DNA of 55,773 nucleotides from an uncultured Bacilli bacterium (lineage in GTDB: Bacteria > Bacillota_I > Bacilli_A > RF39 > UBA660), in the NCBI GenBank assembly GCA_934120265.1, contig CAKOTU010000007.1, forward strand, positions 1 to 55,773. Direction: 5' to 3'. Below are positions 42,613 to 51,024 of the stretch, one piece after another. Numbering within the stretch: position 1 is the first letter of the stretch; every line of letters begins with the position of its first letter. The translations under genes and the position numbers were made by a program. The notes below the pieces were generated by a model. That model worked only from the letters and a program-made list of their open reading frames with translations. It was not told where the DNA came from and made no database searches.

Positions 42613-44051
42613 ATTTCATCCTTTTTATTAACTTCTTCAATGTCGTCACTTTCGCTGTAGCCATCTTCTTGAGCTTCTTCGTTAGTATCTATCATCTCAG
42701 TTGTTTCTTCTTCATCACTGTTAAATTTTGTTTCCTTTTTATTAGAATGCTTATCTGTTTTATTATCTATTCTTTCATGATCTTTTTGCATTCTTTCATG
42801 TTCTTCGTTGTTTATGTTAGCATATTTAAGCGCTGTTTGTAAATCATAATCTCCAGCAATCTTATCATCATCATCTAATTCAATAATCTTTAATAATTCT
42901 TCAAATGTAGTCATACCATTGGCAACTTTCTCAAGACCATCTTGAAGTAGCGTAACAACATCTGATTTATAAACTAATTCACGTAATTTATCACGTCTAA
43001 TACCTCTACTTATGGCATCTTTGATTTCATCATTAATCATTAATACTTCATGAATAGCAATACGACCTTTATAACCATTACCACATTCTTCACAGCCTAC
43101 AGTAGTATATACTTCGTCGATTTCTTTGCCAATAACTTTTTTAAATAATTCTTTTTCATATTCATTAGTAGGTCTCTTTTCTCTGCAATGTGGGCATAAT
43201 CTTCTAGCCAGCTTTTGAGAAACAATACCTGTTAAAGCACTAGAAAGTAAGTATCTTTCAACTTCCATATCAAGTAAACGTTCAATAGTATTTAATGAGT
43301 TGTTGGTGTGTAATGTAGAAAGAACTAAGTGACCAGTGATTGATGCACGAACGGCAATCTTTGCGGTTTCGGTATCACGAATCTCTCCAATCATTATTAT
43401 GTTAGGGTCTTGACGTAAGATTGAACGAAGAGCAGTAGCAAATGTTAATCCAATTTCACTATTTGTTTGAACTTGGTTAATACCAGCAATATCCATTTCT
43501 ATTGGGTCCTCAACTGTAATGATATTTGTTTCTTCACGATTTAAACGTTGCAATATTGAGTATACTGTTGTAGATTTACCACTACCAGTAGCTCCGGTTA
43601 CAAGAATAATTCCGTTAGGAACGTTAATCATCTCTAACATCTTTTTGTAGTTGCTTTCACTAAATCCTAAATGTTCAAGTCCTGATAAACTCATTGAATA
43701 GTCAAGAATACGAATAACTATTTTTTCTCCCTCACTAGTAGGTAAACTAGAAACACGGAGATCTAAGTTAATACCTTGAAGTGTTGCTTTAATCGCACCA
43801 TCTTGAGGTAATCTTGATTCAGTAATATTCATACCAGAAATTATCTTAACACGAGTAATTAAATTCTTTTTAATAGTATTAGGAACTTCTGTATAATCTA
43901 TTAATTGACCATCAATACGGATTCTTATCTTTAAGTATTCTTCATATGGATCGAAGTGAATATCACTCGCTCCACGTTTACTAGCGTCAACTAATATTTC
44001 ATTAACTACCTCAACTACAGGTATTTTTTCATAATCAAAAATTTTGAGCAT
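42609..44051 (-). CDS. pilB: Type IV pilus assembly ATPase PilB/GspE
   Basis: This 480-aa ATPase lacks the N-terminal MshEN domain of most PilBs and starts near the N2 domain. It has DASKRGASDIHFDPYE, Walker A GATGSGKST, Walker B (PNIIMIGEIRD), the His box STLHTNNS and a four-Cys zinc site (CPHC...CEEC). The last 80 residues are acidic low complexity, beyond the usual end. It powers pilus extension through PilC. The start at 44051 has AAAGGGG upstream. It faces away from pilC-pilD and diverges from the minor pseudopilins, with no pilT in the window, so retraction by a second ATPase is not evident here. Confidence 0.93.
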   Translation of the reverse strand: MLKIFDYEKIPVVEVVNEILVDASKRGASDIHFDPYEEYLKIRIRIDGQLIDYTEVPNTIKKNLITRVKIISGMNITESRLPQDGAIKATLQGINLDLRVSSLPTSEGEKIVIRILDYSMSLSGLEHLGFSESNYKKMLEMINVPNGIILVTGATGSGKSTTVYSILQRLNREETNIITVEDPIEMDIAGINQVQTNSEIGLTFATALRSILRQDPNIIMIGEIRDTETAKIAVRASITGHLVLSTLHTNNSLNTIERLLDMEVERYLLSSALTGIVSQKLARRLCPHCREKRPTNEYEKELFKKVIGKEIDEVYTTVGCEECGNGYKGRIAIHEVLMINDEIKDAISRGIRRDKLRELVYKSDVVTLLQDGLEKVANGMTTFEELLKIIELDDDDKIAGDYDLQTALKYANINNEEHERMQKDHERIDNKTDKHSNKKETKFNSDEEETTEMIDTNEEAQEDGYSESDDIEEVNKKDEI

Positions 44052-44090
44052 CGTACTCAACCCCTTTAATAAAATTTTTTATTCTTTTAT

Positions 44091-44112
44091 TTAGGACTAG
44101 TATTAATCCTAA
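44091..44112. promoter_or_regulatory. Inverted repeat in the pilB / pseudopilin divergent promoter region
   Basis: TTAGGA/TCCTAA separated by ten bases, next to AT-rich -10-like sequences. It could be a shared operator for the divergent pilus genes. Confidence 0.35.
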
Positions 44113-44165
44113 AAATATTATATAATAAAAATGTGATAATTACAATAATAACGAGGTAAAAAAAT

Positions 44166-44618
44166 ATGAAAAAAAATAATAAAGGGTTTATGCTTGCAGA
44201 AGTATTTATAGTTTCCAGTTTTGTACTTGGAATTTTAGTTTATATGTTTGTTCAAACAAACAGTATTATGAGAAATTACAATAAGAGTTTCTCCTATGAC
44301 ACTGTACAAGGACTTTACATAGCAAATGAGGTAAAAAAATTCTTGAATTATAGTGGGTACGATGAAAGTGATTTGGCTGACGCTTGTGATAGTTATCAAA
44401 TTTTTGATGTATCGGATTATTATTTTAACCATATTAAGCAGTTAACAAATATCAAAACTGTTATCTTAGGAAACTTAGACTATATAAAAGAAAATGCAAT
44501 AAATGATACCAATATTTCTGCAAAAGAGAAAAGTTATATTAAATATCTTGGTGAAAAAGATAAATGTGTTTTATTATTAGAGTTTAATGATGACACTTAT
44601 GCATCATTAAATATGTGA
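44166..44618 (+). CDS. Minor pseudopilin 1
   Basis: This 150-aa protein has a prepilin-type start, MKKNNKG^FMLAEVFIVSSFV, with a GF junction and Glu at +5, a hydrophobic helix to about residue 30 and a small soluble part. It is short for a pilin and probably a minor (ComGE/GspI-like) component. Charged and Tyr-rich soluble domain, three Cys. It is 10 bases upstream of another pseudopilin gene, so the two are cotranscribed. PilD is the expected processing enzyme. Confidence 0.75.
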   Translation: MKKNNKGFMLAEVFIVSSFVLGILVYMFVQTNSIMRNYNKSFSYDTVQGLYIANEVKKFLNYSGYDESDLADACDSYQIFDVSDYYFNHIKQLTNIKTVILGNLDYIKENAINDTNISAKEKSYIKYLGEKDKCVLLLEFNDDTYASLNM

Positions 44619-44628
44619 TGGAGGAGTT

Positions 44629-45216
44629 ATGAAAAAAAATAAAGGTTTTTCAATCATAGAATTAATTGTATCTTTTGCTTTAACGATGATTATTGTTGTT
44701 ATCCTTTTTGAAATTATTATTTCTCTTAAAAACGTATACGAAAATTCTGTTACTAAATCAGCGTTAGTTAGTAGACAAAATATTTTAACCGATTATATAT
44801 ATTCAGATCTTAATGATTATGGATTGTCAAGTATTTCCGCATGTGGTGATAATTGTCTTCAATTTGTGTATAAAAATGGAGATATGAAAAATTTATCTTG
44901 GGAATACGAATATGATGAAACTTCACAAACACAATCTTTTCAGAAAATTAAATATGGAGATTATGCAATTGATTTAATTCCTAATTCAAAGTTTGATCTA
45001 AGTTTAAGTGCAAATAGTACTCATGTATTTAAAGGAGTTAATGTTTGTACATCTATAAAATCTTATCCTTCAAATCTTGTATATTTTTTGAATATTAAAT
45101 TACCAATTTATAATACTAAATTTGAAAATCAAGATTTCGGATTAAACATTTTATATACTTTTACATATAATTCCGGCACTTCATTTTCTGGAATACCATA
45201 CTCTCAAGGATGTTAG
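44629..45216 (+). CDS. Minor pseudopilin 2
   Basis: This 195-aa protein starts MKKNKG^FSIIELIVSFALTM, a standard prepilin signal, with a beta-rich soluble domain with Cys pairs (ACGDNC, VCTS). Family: N-methylated pilin/GspJ- or ComGF-like minor component. GGAGG precedes the ATG. It converges on ylbJ with a 4-base overlap of stops. Confidence 0.78.
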   Translation: MKKNKGFSIIELIVSFALTMIIVVILFEIIISLKNVYENSVTKSALVSRQNILTDYIYSDLNDYGLSSISACGDNCLQFVYKNGDMKNLSWEYEYDETSQTQSFQKIKYGDYAIDLIPNSKFDLSLSANSTHVFKGVNVCTSIKSYPSNLVYFLNIKLPIYNTKFENQDFGLNILYTFTYNSGTSFSGIPYSQGC

Positions 45217-46184
45217 TAAAAGAATAGATCAAAGGTTAAAAAAACTATCAATCCTGAAATTAATGCATGAATGACTCTAGCAACTAAATATGGAAAATAT
45301 TTGATTTTAGTATCACTTAAAATGCTTATTATTTGCATATGAACACTAATTCCACCAAAAGATATAAACATAACGGAAATGATTGTTTTTACCTTTAAGG
45401 GTAGATCAAGAATGCTGATGTATTTTAATCCTTGAGTCATTTCAATAGTCCCATTTAAAATAGCTTGATAATAAGGCGTAATGTTGATTATGTTATCAAT
45501 TATTGTTGTTACTATTAAGAAAATAGTTACTGTTCCTAATATCAACAAAAGCGTATTAATCGTATCTTTAGTGGCAGTGCTTAGTATTTCCCCAAAACTT
45601 TTGGGTTTTTTATTCATTATTTTGAGTACATTATTAAATGAGAAGTTATTATTCTCATTTTTGCTAGGATATAAATTTCTGATAATTAGTCCAATAATAA
45701 TGTTAGTCAAGTAATGGGCTATAAGTATTAAAATGCCAACTTCTTTATTGTTTAAAAAAGTTAAAGATATTGTCCCAAGAATAAATAAAGGATTAGAAAA
45801 ATGTGTGAACATTAGAAGTTTTGTTCCTTCCTTTTCATTGATTAATCCTTGTTTATATATTTCTCTTATGTATTTAGCACTTGATGGAAAGCCAGAAATT
45901 AAACTCATGATAAACACAAAAGCACCAGCACCGCTAACTTTGAATAGTTTATTCATAACTGGTTTGAATATTTCACTTACTAGTTCTACAAATCCATAAT
46001 TAATAAGTATTTCTGATATGATAAAAAAAGGGAATAGAGATGGAAAAATACTACTTTTCCAAATAGAAAAAGAAAACTCAACAGAGCTCATTACTTTATC
46101 AGATGTAAGTAAAATTTGCGCAGTAAAAAAAATTAAAATACTTATTATAATGAAATTAATAATGGTGGTGATATTTTTTTTCAT
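45213..46184 (-). CDS. ylbJ: YlbJ-like sporulation integral membrane protein
   Basis: This 323-aa protein has about eight membrane helices and the nucleoside-recognition (Gate) domain pattern FPSLFPFFIISEIL, SGFPSSAKYIRE and FTHFSNPLFILGT, which are conserved in YlbJ. In Bacillus it is needed for an intact spore cortex; in this organism the role is unknown. It is divergent from the ylbL-like protease gene, as in the ylb cluster. It has no recognisable terminator of its own. Confidence 0.88.
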   Translation of the reverse strand: MKKNITTIINFIIISILIFFTAQILLTSDKVMSSVEFSFSIWKSSIFPSLFPFFIISEILINYGFVELVSEIFKPVMNKLFKVSGAGAFVFIMSLISGFPSSAKYIREIYKQGLINEKEGTKLLMFTHFSNPLFILGTISLTFLNNKEVGILILIAHYLTNIIIGLIIRNLYPSKNENNNFSFNNVLKIMNKKPKSFGEILSTATKDTINTLLLILGTVTIFLIVTTIIDNIINITPYYQAILNGTIEMTQGLKYISILDLPLKVKTIISVMFISFGGISVHMQIISILSDTKIKYFPYLVARVIHALISGLIVFLTFDLFFY

Positions 46185-46229
46185 AATTGTCCCTCATTTA
46201 CTATAGAATATAAAGAAAGGAATGAAAAT

Positions 46230-47234
46230 ATGATAAAAAAAGTATATGAAGAAATAAAGAAAACAATAAAAAAAGATTATAAAATGTTTATTGCTTTTGT
46301 TGTTATTTTTGTATTATGCGTAATAGAACTTCCTTTTTATATAGAGGCTCCAGGAGGAGTTATAAAAGTAGATGATAGAATAAAAATAAATGATAGTTAT
46401 AAATCATCTGGTTCTTTTAATCTTGCTTATGTTTCTGAAATAAAAGCAACTATTCCAACGCTTTTATATTCATTAGTAAATAAAGATTGGGATGTTTTAA
46501 AAAAAGAAGATGTTATATATGATAATGAAACCATGAGTGAAGCAAGTTACCGTGATAAATTATTGCTAGAAGAAGCTAAGAATAATGCAATTGTTGTGGC
46601 ATACACCAAAGCGGGAAAGAAAATAGAAATTTCTAATGAGCACCTATTTATTATTTATGTAGATGAAGATTCTGATACAGATTTAAAAATAGGTGATGAG
46701 ATATTAGAAGTTGATAATATAAAAATTATTAGCAAAAAACAATTGGATGATATCATGATTACTAAAAATGTAAATGATAAAGCAGTTATAAAAGTTAAAA
46801 GAAATGATAAAGAGATAGAGTGCTATAGTAAAATAAAAGAAGTTGGAGGTAAAAAATTAATTGGTTTATTACTTTCTAAAACCAGTGATTTAAAAACAGA
46901 TCCGGAAATAGAACTTGAATTTAAGAAATCAGAGTCAGGACCTAGTGGAGGATTAGTTTTAGCCCTTTCTATTTACAATAACTTGGTTAGTGAAGATATA
47001 ACGAAAGGCAGAAAAATTGTAGGAACTGGAACAATAGATGTTAATGGTAATGTTGGATCAATTGGTGGTGTTGAATATAAAATCAAGGGTGCTGTGAAAG
47101 AAAATGCAGATATATTTCTAATTCCAACCGGAGAAAACTATGAAGAAGCAAAAAAAATTATTGAAGAAAATAACTATAAAATTAATTTGATACCAGTAAC
47201 TACTTTTGATGAGGCATTAGAAAAATTAAAATAA
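46230..47234 (+). CDS. ylbL: YlbL/SepM-type PDZ-Lon-like membrane protease
   Basis: This 334-aa protein has an N-terminal membrane helix (about residues 19-36), the segment YIEAPGGVI, a PDZ domain (about 135-205) and a C-terminal Lon-type protease domain with catalytic S239 in SGPSGG and K284 in GGVEYKIKGA. SepM in streptococci processes a competence peptide; YlbL in Bacillus has been linked to cell division after DNA damage. Substrates here are unknown. It is the next gene after ylbJ in Bacillus order and ends at a terminator. Confidence 0.9.
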   Translation: MIKKVYEEIKKTIKKDYKMFIAFVVIFVLCVIELPFYIEAPGGVIKVDDRIKINDSYKSSGSFNLAYVSEIKATIPTLLYSLVNKDWDVLKKEDVIYDNETMSEASYRDKLLLEEAKNNAIVVAYTKAGKKIEISNEHLFIIYVDEDSDTDLKIGDEILEVDNIKIISKKQLDDIMITKNVNDKAVIKVKRNDKEIECYSKIKEVGGKKLIGLLLSKTSDLKTDPEIELEFKKSESGPSGGLVLALSIYNNLVSEDITKGRKIVGTGTIDVNGNVGSIGGVEYKIKGAVKENADIFLIPTGENYEEAKKIIEENNYKINLIPVTTFDEALEKLK

Positions 47235-47258
47235 GCTAACTTTTAGTTAGTTTTTTTG
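47235..47258 (+). terminator. Terminator after the ylbL-like gene
   Basis: Stem CTAAC/GTTAG followed by T7. A TATAAT after it may be the -10 of uvrC. Confidence 0.7.
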
Positions 47259-47283
47259 TTATAATAAAAAAGAGGTGTTTACT

Positions 47284-49050
47284 ATGATTAAAGAAAAGTT
47301 ATCGTTAGTTCCCAATTTACCAGGTTGCTATTTAATGAAAAATAAAAATGGTGTTGTTATATATGTTGGTAAAGCAAAAAAACTTAAGAATAGATTAAGT
47401 TCTTATTTTCGTGGTACACACACCGGTAAAACAGCTAAATTAGTTAGTGAAATAGTTGATTTTGAATATATTGTTGTAGGTAGTGAAACTGAATCTTTGA
47501 TTCTTGAAATAAACCTAATAAAGAAATATGACCCTAAATATAATATTTTGCTTAGAGATGATAAAAGTTATCCTTATATTGAACTTACAAGTGAAGATGT
47601 TCCAAGATTATTAATTGTTAGAAATTTAAATCGTAAGAAGAATAAGGGAAGATTATATGGACCATATCCTAACGTATACGCAGCTCGTCAAACGGTTAAT
47701 CTTTTAAATCGTATGTATCCTTTAAGAAAGTGTAGTACTTATAATAAAAAGCCATGCTTATATTATCATATAAATCAATGCTTAGGCTATTGTGCTAACA
47801 AAATTGATAGAAAGATAATAAAAGATATGGAAGATGAGATAATTAAGTTCTTAAAAGGAGACCATACCATAATTTCTAATAAGATTAAAGATGAGATGTT
47901 AAAAGAAAGTAATAATTTAAATTATGAAAAAGCAAAAGAGTTAAAAGAATTATATAATTATATAAACATTACTTTAGCTCGTCAAAAAGTAGAGGTAGAA
48001 GATAATGTAGACCGTGACATCTTTGGTTATTTTGAAGATAAAGGAATGTTATCAATTCAAGTACTATTTATTAGAGGAAGTAAAATTGTTGGTAGACATT
48101 CTAAAATTACTCCTATCATTGATGAAGTAGGCGATGAACTTAATAGATATATAGTATCGTTCTATGAGAAAGGTGTTTTAAAGCCAAAAGAAATTCTAGT
48201 TCCTAATATTGTTGATGAAAAAATACTTTCAGATGTTCTTGAAATAAAAGTTAAGGTTCCACAAAAAGGATTAAAGTTAAAACTAGTCGATATGGCAAAT
48301 GAAAACGCTAAAATAAGTTTAGAAAATGAATTTGAAATGATAAAAAAAGATGAAAAGAAAACGATAGGCGCTAACGAAACATTATCTAAGCTTCTTAATA
48401 TAGAACCTCTTGATAGAATTGAAATATTTGATAACTCAAATCTTTTTGGTAGTTTCAATGTATCAGGAATGGTTGTTTTCACAAATGGACGCCCAAATAA
48501 GAATGAATACCGTAAATTTAAAATAACAGTTGATAAAAATGATGATTATGGAACCATGAAAGAAGTTATATATCGTAGATATTTTAGAGTGCTTAGAGAT
48601 AATCTTACTATGCCAGATTTAATTATTGTCGATGGTGGTATAGGACAAATTAATATTGCCAAAGAAGTAATTGATTCTTTAAATCTAAATATCCCTGTAG
48701 TAGGATTAAAAAAAGATAATCATCACCGTACTGAGGCTTTGATAACTTCTGATAATGAAGAAATAAAAGTAGAACATAATAGTGATGTATTCTTCTATCT
48801 AGAAAGAATGCAAGACGAAGTTCACAATTTTACTATCAATTATCATAAACAATTAAGAAGTAAAGGAGCTATCGAAAGTATTCTTGATAGTATTGAGGGG
48901 ATAGGAGAAAAAAGAAAAAAAGAACTATTAAAAAAATATAAAAGTATAAATAAATTAAAAGAGATAGATGTAAAAGAATTGGAAGAAATACTACCAACTA
49001 GTGTAGCTATTAATTTAAAAGAATTTTTAAATAGTATGGACGATAAATAA
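47284..49050 (+). CDS. uvrC: Excinuclease ABC subunit C
   Basis: This 588-aa protein has the N-terminal GIY-YIG nuclease domain (LPGCYLMKNKNGVVIYVGKA), a UvrB-binding UVR motif (about residues 200-235), the RNase H-like second nuclease (EIFDNSNLFGSFNVSGMVVF, IIVDGGIGQI) and C-terminal helix-hairpin-helix (SIEGIGEKRKKELL). It makes the two incisions in nucleotide excision repair. AGAGGTG precedes ATG 47284. The Bacillus order uvrC...gerE...gerM is echoed here. Confidence 0.96.
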   Translation: MIKEKLSLVPNLPGCYLMKNKNGVVIYVGKAKKLKNRLSSYFRGTHTGKTAKLVSEIVDFEYIVVGSETESLILEINLIKKYDPKYNILLRDDKSYPYIELTSEDVPRLLIVRNLNRKKNKGRLYGPYPNVYAARQTVNLLNRMYPLRKCSTYNKKPCLYYHINQCLGYCANKIDRKIIKDMEDEIIKFLKGDHTIISNKIKDEMLKESNNLNYEKAKELKELYNYINITLARQKVEVEDNVDRDIFGYFEDKGMLSIQVLFIRGSKIVGRHSKITPIIDEVGDELNRYIVSFYEKGVLKPKEILVPNIVDEKILSDVLEIKVKVPQKGLKLKLVDMANENAKISLENEFEMIKKDEKKTIGANETLSKLLNIEPLDRIEIFDNSNLFGSFNVSGMVVFTNGRPNKNEYRKFKITVDKNDDYGTMKEVIYRRYFRVLRDNLTMPDLIIVDGGIGQINIAKEVIDSLNLNIPVVGLKKDNHHRTEALITSDNEEIKVEHNSDVFFYLERMQDEVHNFTINYHKQLRSKGAIESILDSIEGIGEKRKKELLKKYKSINKLKEIDVKELEEILPTSVAINLKEFLNSMDDK

Positions 49051-49055
49051 TTTTA

Positions 49056-49084
49056 TTGAATACTAGTTAAAAATAGTGTATACT
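49056..49084 (+). promoter_or_regulatory. Promoter of poly-G leader 2
   Basis: TTGAAT and TATACT with a 17-base spacer just after the uvrC stop. Confidence 0.65.
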
Positions 49085-49108
49085 TAATATAGTAAAGGTA
49101 GTGATAGT

Positions 49109-49219
49109 ATGGTTAAGGAGATAAATAAAAAACTAGCTCAAAACCCAACCTGGGGGGGGGTATTTAATCATACTATAATATTAATAAATAAAGAAAACAC
49201 AAAGTTTCTAGATTTTTAA
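49109..49219 (+). CDS. Leader peptide ORF 2 with internal G tract (36 aa)
   Basis: The product starts MVKEINKKLAQNPTWGGVFN and runs on through the inverted repeat to a TAA in the loop of the terminator. The shared MVKE...QN..WGGV core with ORF 1 and the common ribosome-binding site support real translation. One G lost or gained would end it earlier. Confidence 0.5.
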   Translation: MVKEINKKLAQNPTWGGVFNHTIILINKENTKFLDF

Positions 49220-49248
49220 GTAGTCTAGATTTCTTTGCGTTTTTTTGT
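49195..49248 (+). terminator. Terminator at the end of poly-G leader 2
   Basis: Outer stem AACACAAAG/CTTTGCGTT (one mismatch), inner TCTAGA/TCTAGA, then T7. Confidence 0.75.
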
Positions 49249-49296
49249 TGTACCTTTACAAAGTAAAGTAAATCTGAAAAAGAAGGAGGAAATAAT

Positions 49297-50178
49297 ATGA
49301 AAAGAAAAGGTTTTACTTTAATAGAATTACTAGCGGTAATAGTAGTATTAGCAATAATAGCACTAATTGCAACACCGATAGTAATGAACACAATAAAGAG
49401 TGCGAAGAAAGGAGCCGCCGAGAGAAGTGCCGATAGTTATGTTAGTGCTGTAGAAACGACAGTTGCAACAGCAAAACTAGATGGTAAAGATATACCTGAT
49501 GGAACATACCAAATAGATGGTGAAGGTAATTTAACAGGGACAGGATTACCAGATGGTAGATTAACAATAGATATGAAAGGAAACAAACCAAAGAGTGGAA
49601 CAATAACAATCAAGAATGGTCAAGTAGCAAATGATTCAGAGATGACTATTGGAGATTATGATGTTAAATATAATGAAGATAATAAAAAGTACGAAGCGAC
49701 AGATAAAGGAACTTCATCTGGTGAGGATACTTCAACAGTAGTATATAGGTTGTCAGAGGATGAAATAAACATAGGAGATTCAATAGATCCAAGTGATACA
49801 ACAAAGTATACAAAAGATGCAAGTACATTAGGAAAAAGTTATTATTTAAAACATGTATTAGATAAGGATAGTAAAGTAACTGAATCATATGCATGTACTA
49901 TAGTAAATAGTAAAGAATATTGCATAAGAGGAGGAGACTCATCTTTTTATGGATGGGCAGAAAATGAATCAGATTATACAGGTAATATGTTAATCTTAAG
50001 AAAATTAAGAGATGAAAATATTTCAAGAGGCAGCAACTTTAATAAAGCCGACTCCCAATGCCTTATTGGCGATGACGGTATCACTTTGAAAGTGTATTCA
50101 AATGGTCACGTTAGTGCGGGTTATGGTTTTGGCACCTGCCATGTCTATGATGATGGTAGTTCGCGTTGTGATGGTTAA
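49297..50178 (+). CDS. Pilin-like protein D
   Basis: This 293-aa protein has the prepilin start MKRKG^FTLIELLAVIVVLA, nearly identical at the DNA level to gene B for 45 codons. The middle (TITIKNGQVANDSEMTIGDY) also parallels B. The C-terminal half is unrelated to A-C and resembles other Firmicutes pilin heads, with CTIVNSKEYC and a final QCLIGDDGI, SNGHVSAGYGFGTCH, DGSSRCDG. From about 50029 the codons switch to C/T endings (41 of 49), just as in the tails of A-C. AGGAGG precedes the start and TAATAG ends it. It follows poly-G leader 2 directly. Likely a pilus subunit. Confidence 0.8.
   Translation: MKRKGFTLIELLAVIVVLAIIALIATPIVMNTIKSAKKGAAERSADSYVSAVETTVATAKLDGKDIPDGTYQIDGEGNLTGTGLPDGRLTIDMKGNKPKSGTITIKNGQVANDSEMTIGDYDVKYNEDNKKYEATDKGTSSGEDTSTVVYRLSEDEINIGDSIDPSDTTKYTKDASTLGKSYYLKHVLDKDSKVTESYACTIVNSKEYCIRGGDSSFYGWAENESDYTGNMLILRKLRDENISRGSNFNKADSQCLIGDDGITLKVYSNGHVSAGYGFGTCHVYDDGSSRCDG
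50029..50178 (+). other. Codon-shifted tail of pilin-like gene D
   Basis: The tail is richer in G and C than the body, with GGC, AGC, GCC, TGC, CAC and ACC codons and CGT for Arg. The composition continues beyond the stop to about 50310. Confidence 0.5.
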
Positions 50179-50412
50179 TAGTTGCGCACCCTACATCTAA
50201 GAATTTAGAAACTAATATTTTGCGAAAGTAAAATATAAAAAGTGCCGAACGAAAGTGTAGACACAGGCATAAGTTGATGTGACATTAAGACACATTGGCT
50301 TATGCCTTTATACTTAAATTACAATTATGATAAGCAAGATTAATTCTTGCTTTTTTGTCATATTAAATAGATTCCATAATATAATCTAATAGATAGTACT
50401 GGGAGGAATAAT
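50179..50412 (+). other. Intergenic region after pilin-like gene D
   Basis: It holds a long imperfect hairpin (AGGCATAAG at 50265 with CTTATGCCT at 50299; inner ATGTG/CACAT) and, further on, a terminator at 50332. The 50179-50260 stretch has no ORF and a composition less AT-rich than normal here. Confidence 0.5.
50332..50357 (+). terminator. Terminator before the spoIIIAH-like gene
   Basis: Stem AGCAAGA/TTCTTGCT with a short loop followed by T6. Confidence 0.8.
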
Positions 50413-50937
50413 ATGATAAATAAAAAAAGTATTTGGTTTTTAACACTATTTAGTTTAATTTTAGTTTTAAGTGTATATTATGTTACTATGCCGAGTGAAC
50501 TACTATTAACAAACAATAGTAGTTATGTTGGTAAAACAGAAGAAAATACAGAAACAACAGGTAAAGAAGAACCTACTGTTGAAGTAAAAGAAAGCAGTGT
50601 TTTAGTTGCGTTACGAGTTGAAGCAGAAGAAAAAATGTTAGAAGAAATAGAGTCATTAAACAAGGTAATTAACAGTACAGAATCAAGTACTGATGAAAAG
50701 AATGCTGCTTATGAGAAAATGAAGAGTTTAAATGTTATTCGTGGTGAAGAAGAAAAAATAGAAAAACAAATAAATGAAACATACAATTTAAAAGCATTTG
50801 TTAAAGTTGATAATAATCAAATTAGAGTTGTTGTTGATAGTAAGGAACATAATGCAAGTATGGCGAATAATATAATGCGTACAGTTCAGGGTAATTATGA
50901 CAATCAGATGTATATCTCAGTAAAATTTAATAGTTAG
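50413..50937 (+). CDS. spoIIIAH: SpoIIIAH-like protein
   Basis: This 174-aa protein begins MINKKSIWFLTLFSLILVLSVYYV, the SpoIIIAH membrane anchor and its conserved KxxxWFLTL...VLSVYY. A Glu-rich linker and a YscJ/FliF-like ring-building domain (about residues 85-170) follow. In spore formers SpoIIIAH pairs with SpoIIQ in a forespore channel. No other spoIIIA gene is nearby. GGGAGG precedes the start. Confidence 0.88.
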   Translation: MINKKSIWFLTLFSLILVLSVYYVTMPSELLLTNNSSYVGKTEENTETTGKEEPTVEVKESSVLVALRVEAEEKMLEEIESLNKVINSTESSTDEKNAAYEKMKSLNVIRGEEEKIEKQINETYNLKAFVKVDNNQIRVVVDSKEHNASMANNIMRTVQGNYDNQMYISVKFNS

Positions 50938-50952
50938 ATAGGCGTATTCTCT

Positions 50953-50980
50953 CACTAAAAACTTATTTATTCATAAAATA
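50953..50980 (+). promoter_or_regulatory. Candidate sigma-K-type promoter of gerE
   Basis: CAC and CATAAAATA with 16 bases between match the Bacillus sigma-K pattern (mAC, 16-17 bases, CATAnnnTA). In an AT-rich genome this can arise by chance. Confidence 0.35.
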
Positions 50981-51024
50981 ATATGAGTAAATATAAACCA
51001 CCCAACGAGGAAGTGAGGGAAATA

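Larger units (their letters stand above)
49091..49248 (+). promoter_or_regulatory. Poly-G leader 2: candidate phase-variable attenuator upstream of pilin-like gene D
   Basis: This nearly duplicates 19172-19328 in order and in sequence: AAAGGTAGTGATAGTATGGTTAA, the CTCAAAACC element, a run of about nine G, TATTTAATCATACTATAAT (pairing with the ORF start), then a terminator hairpin. Only about 49 bases separate the terminator from the pilin ATG, so the leader should control it directly. The two copies differ by one T right after the G run, which puts their leader ORFs in opposite states. Confidence 0.62.

Noticed and set aside
45481..46206. Plus-strand ORFs inside ylbJ
   Set aside because: They are antisense to a well-conserved membrane protein and have no family resemblance.
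49173..49391. Minus-strand ORF across the pilin D start
   Set aside because: It is antisense to the terminator and the conserved prepilin signal, with no ribosome-binding site; a shadow of the real gene.
50265..50307. Integron attC site
   Set aside because: The hairpin lacks the required core GTTRRRY/RYYYAAC sites, and there is no integrase or cassette array.
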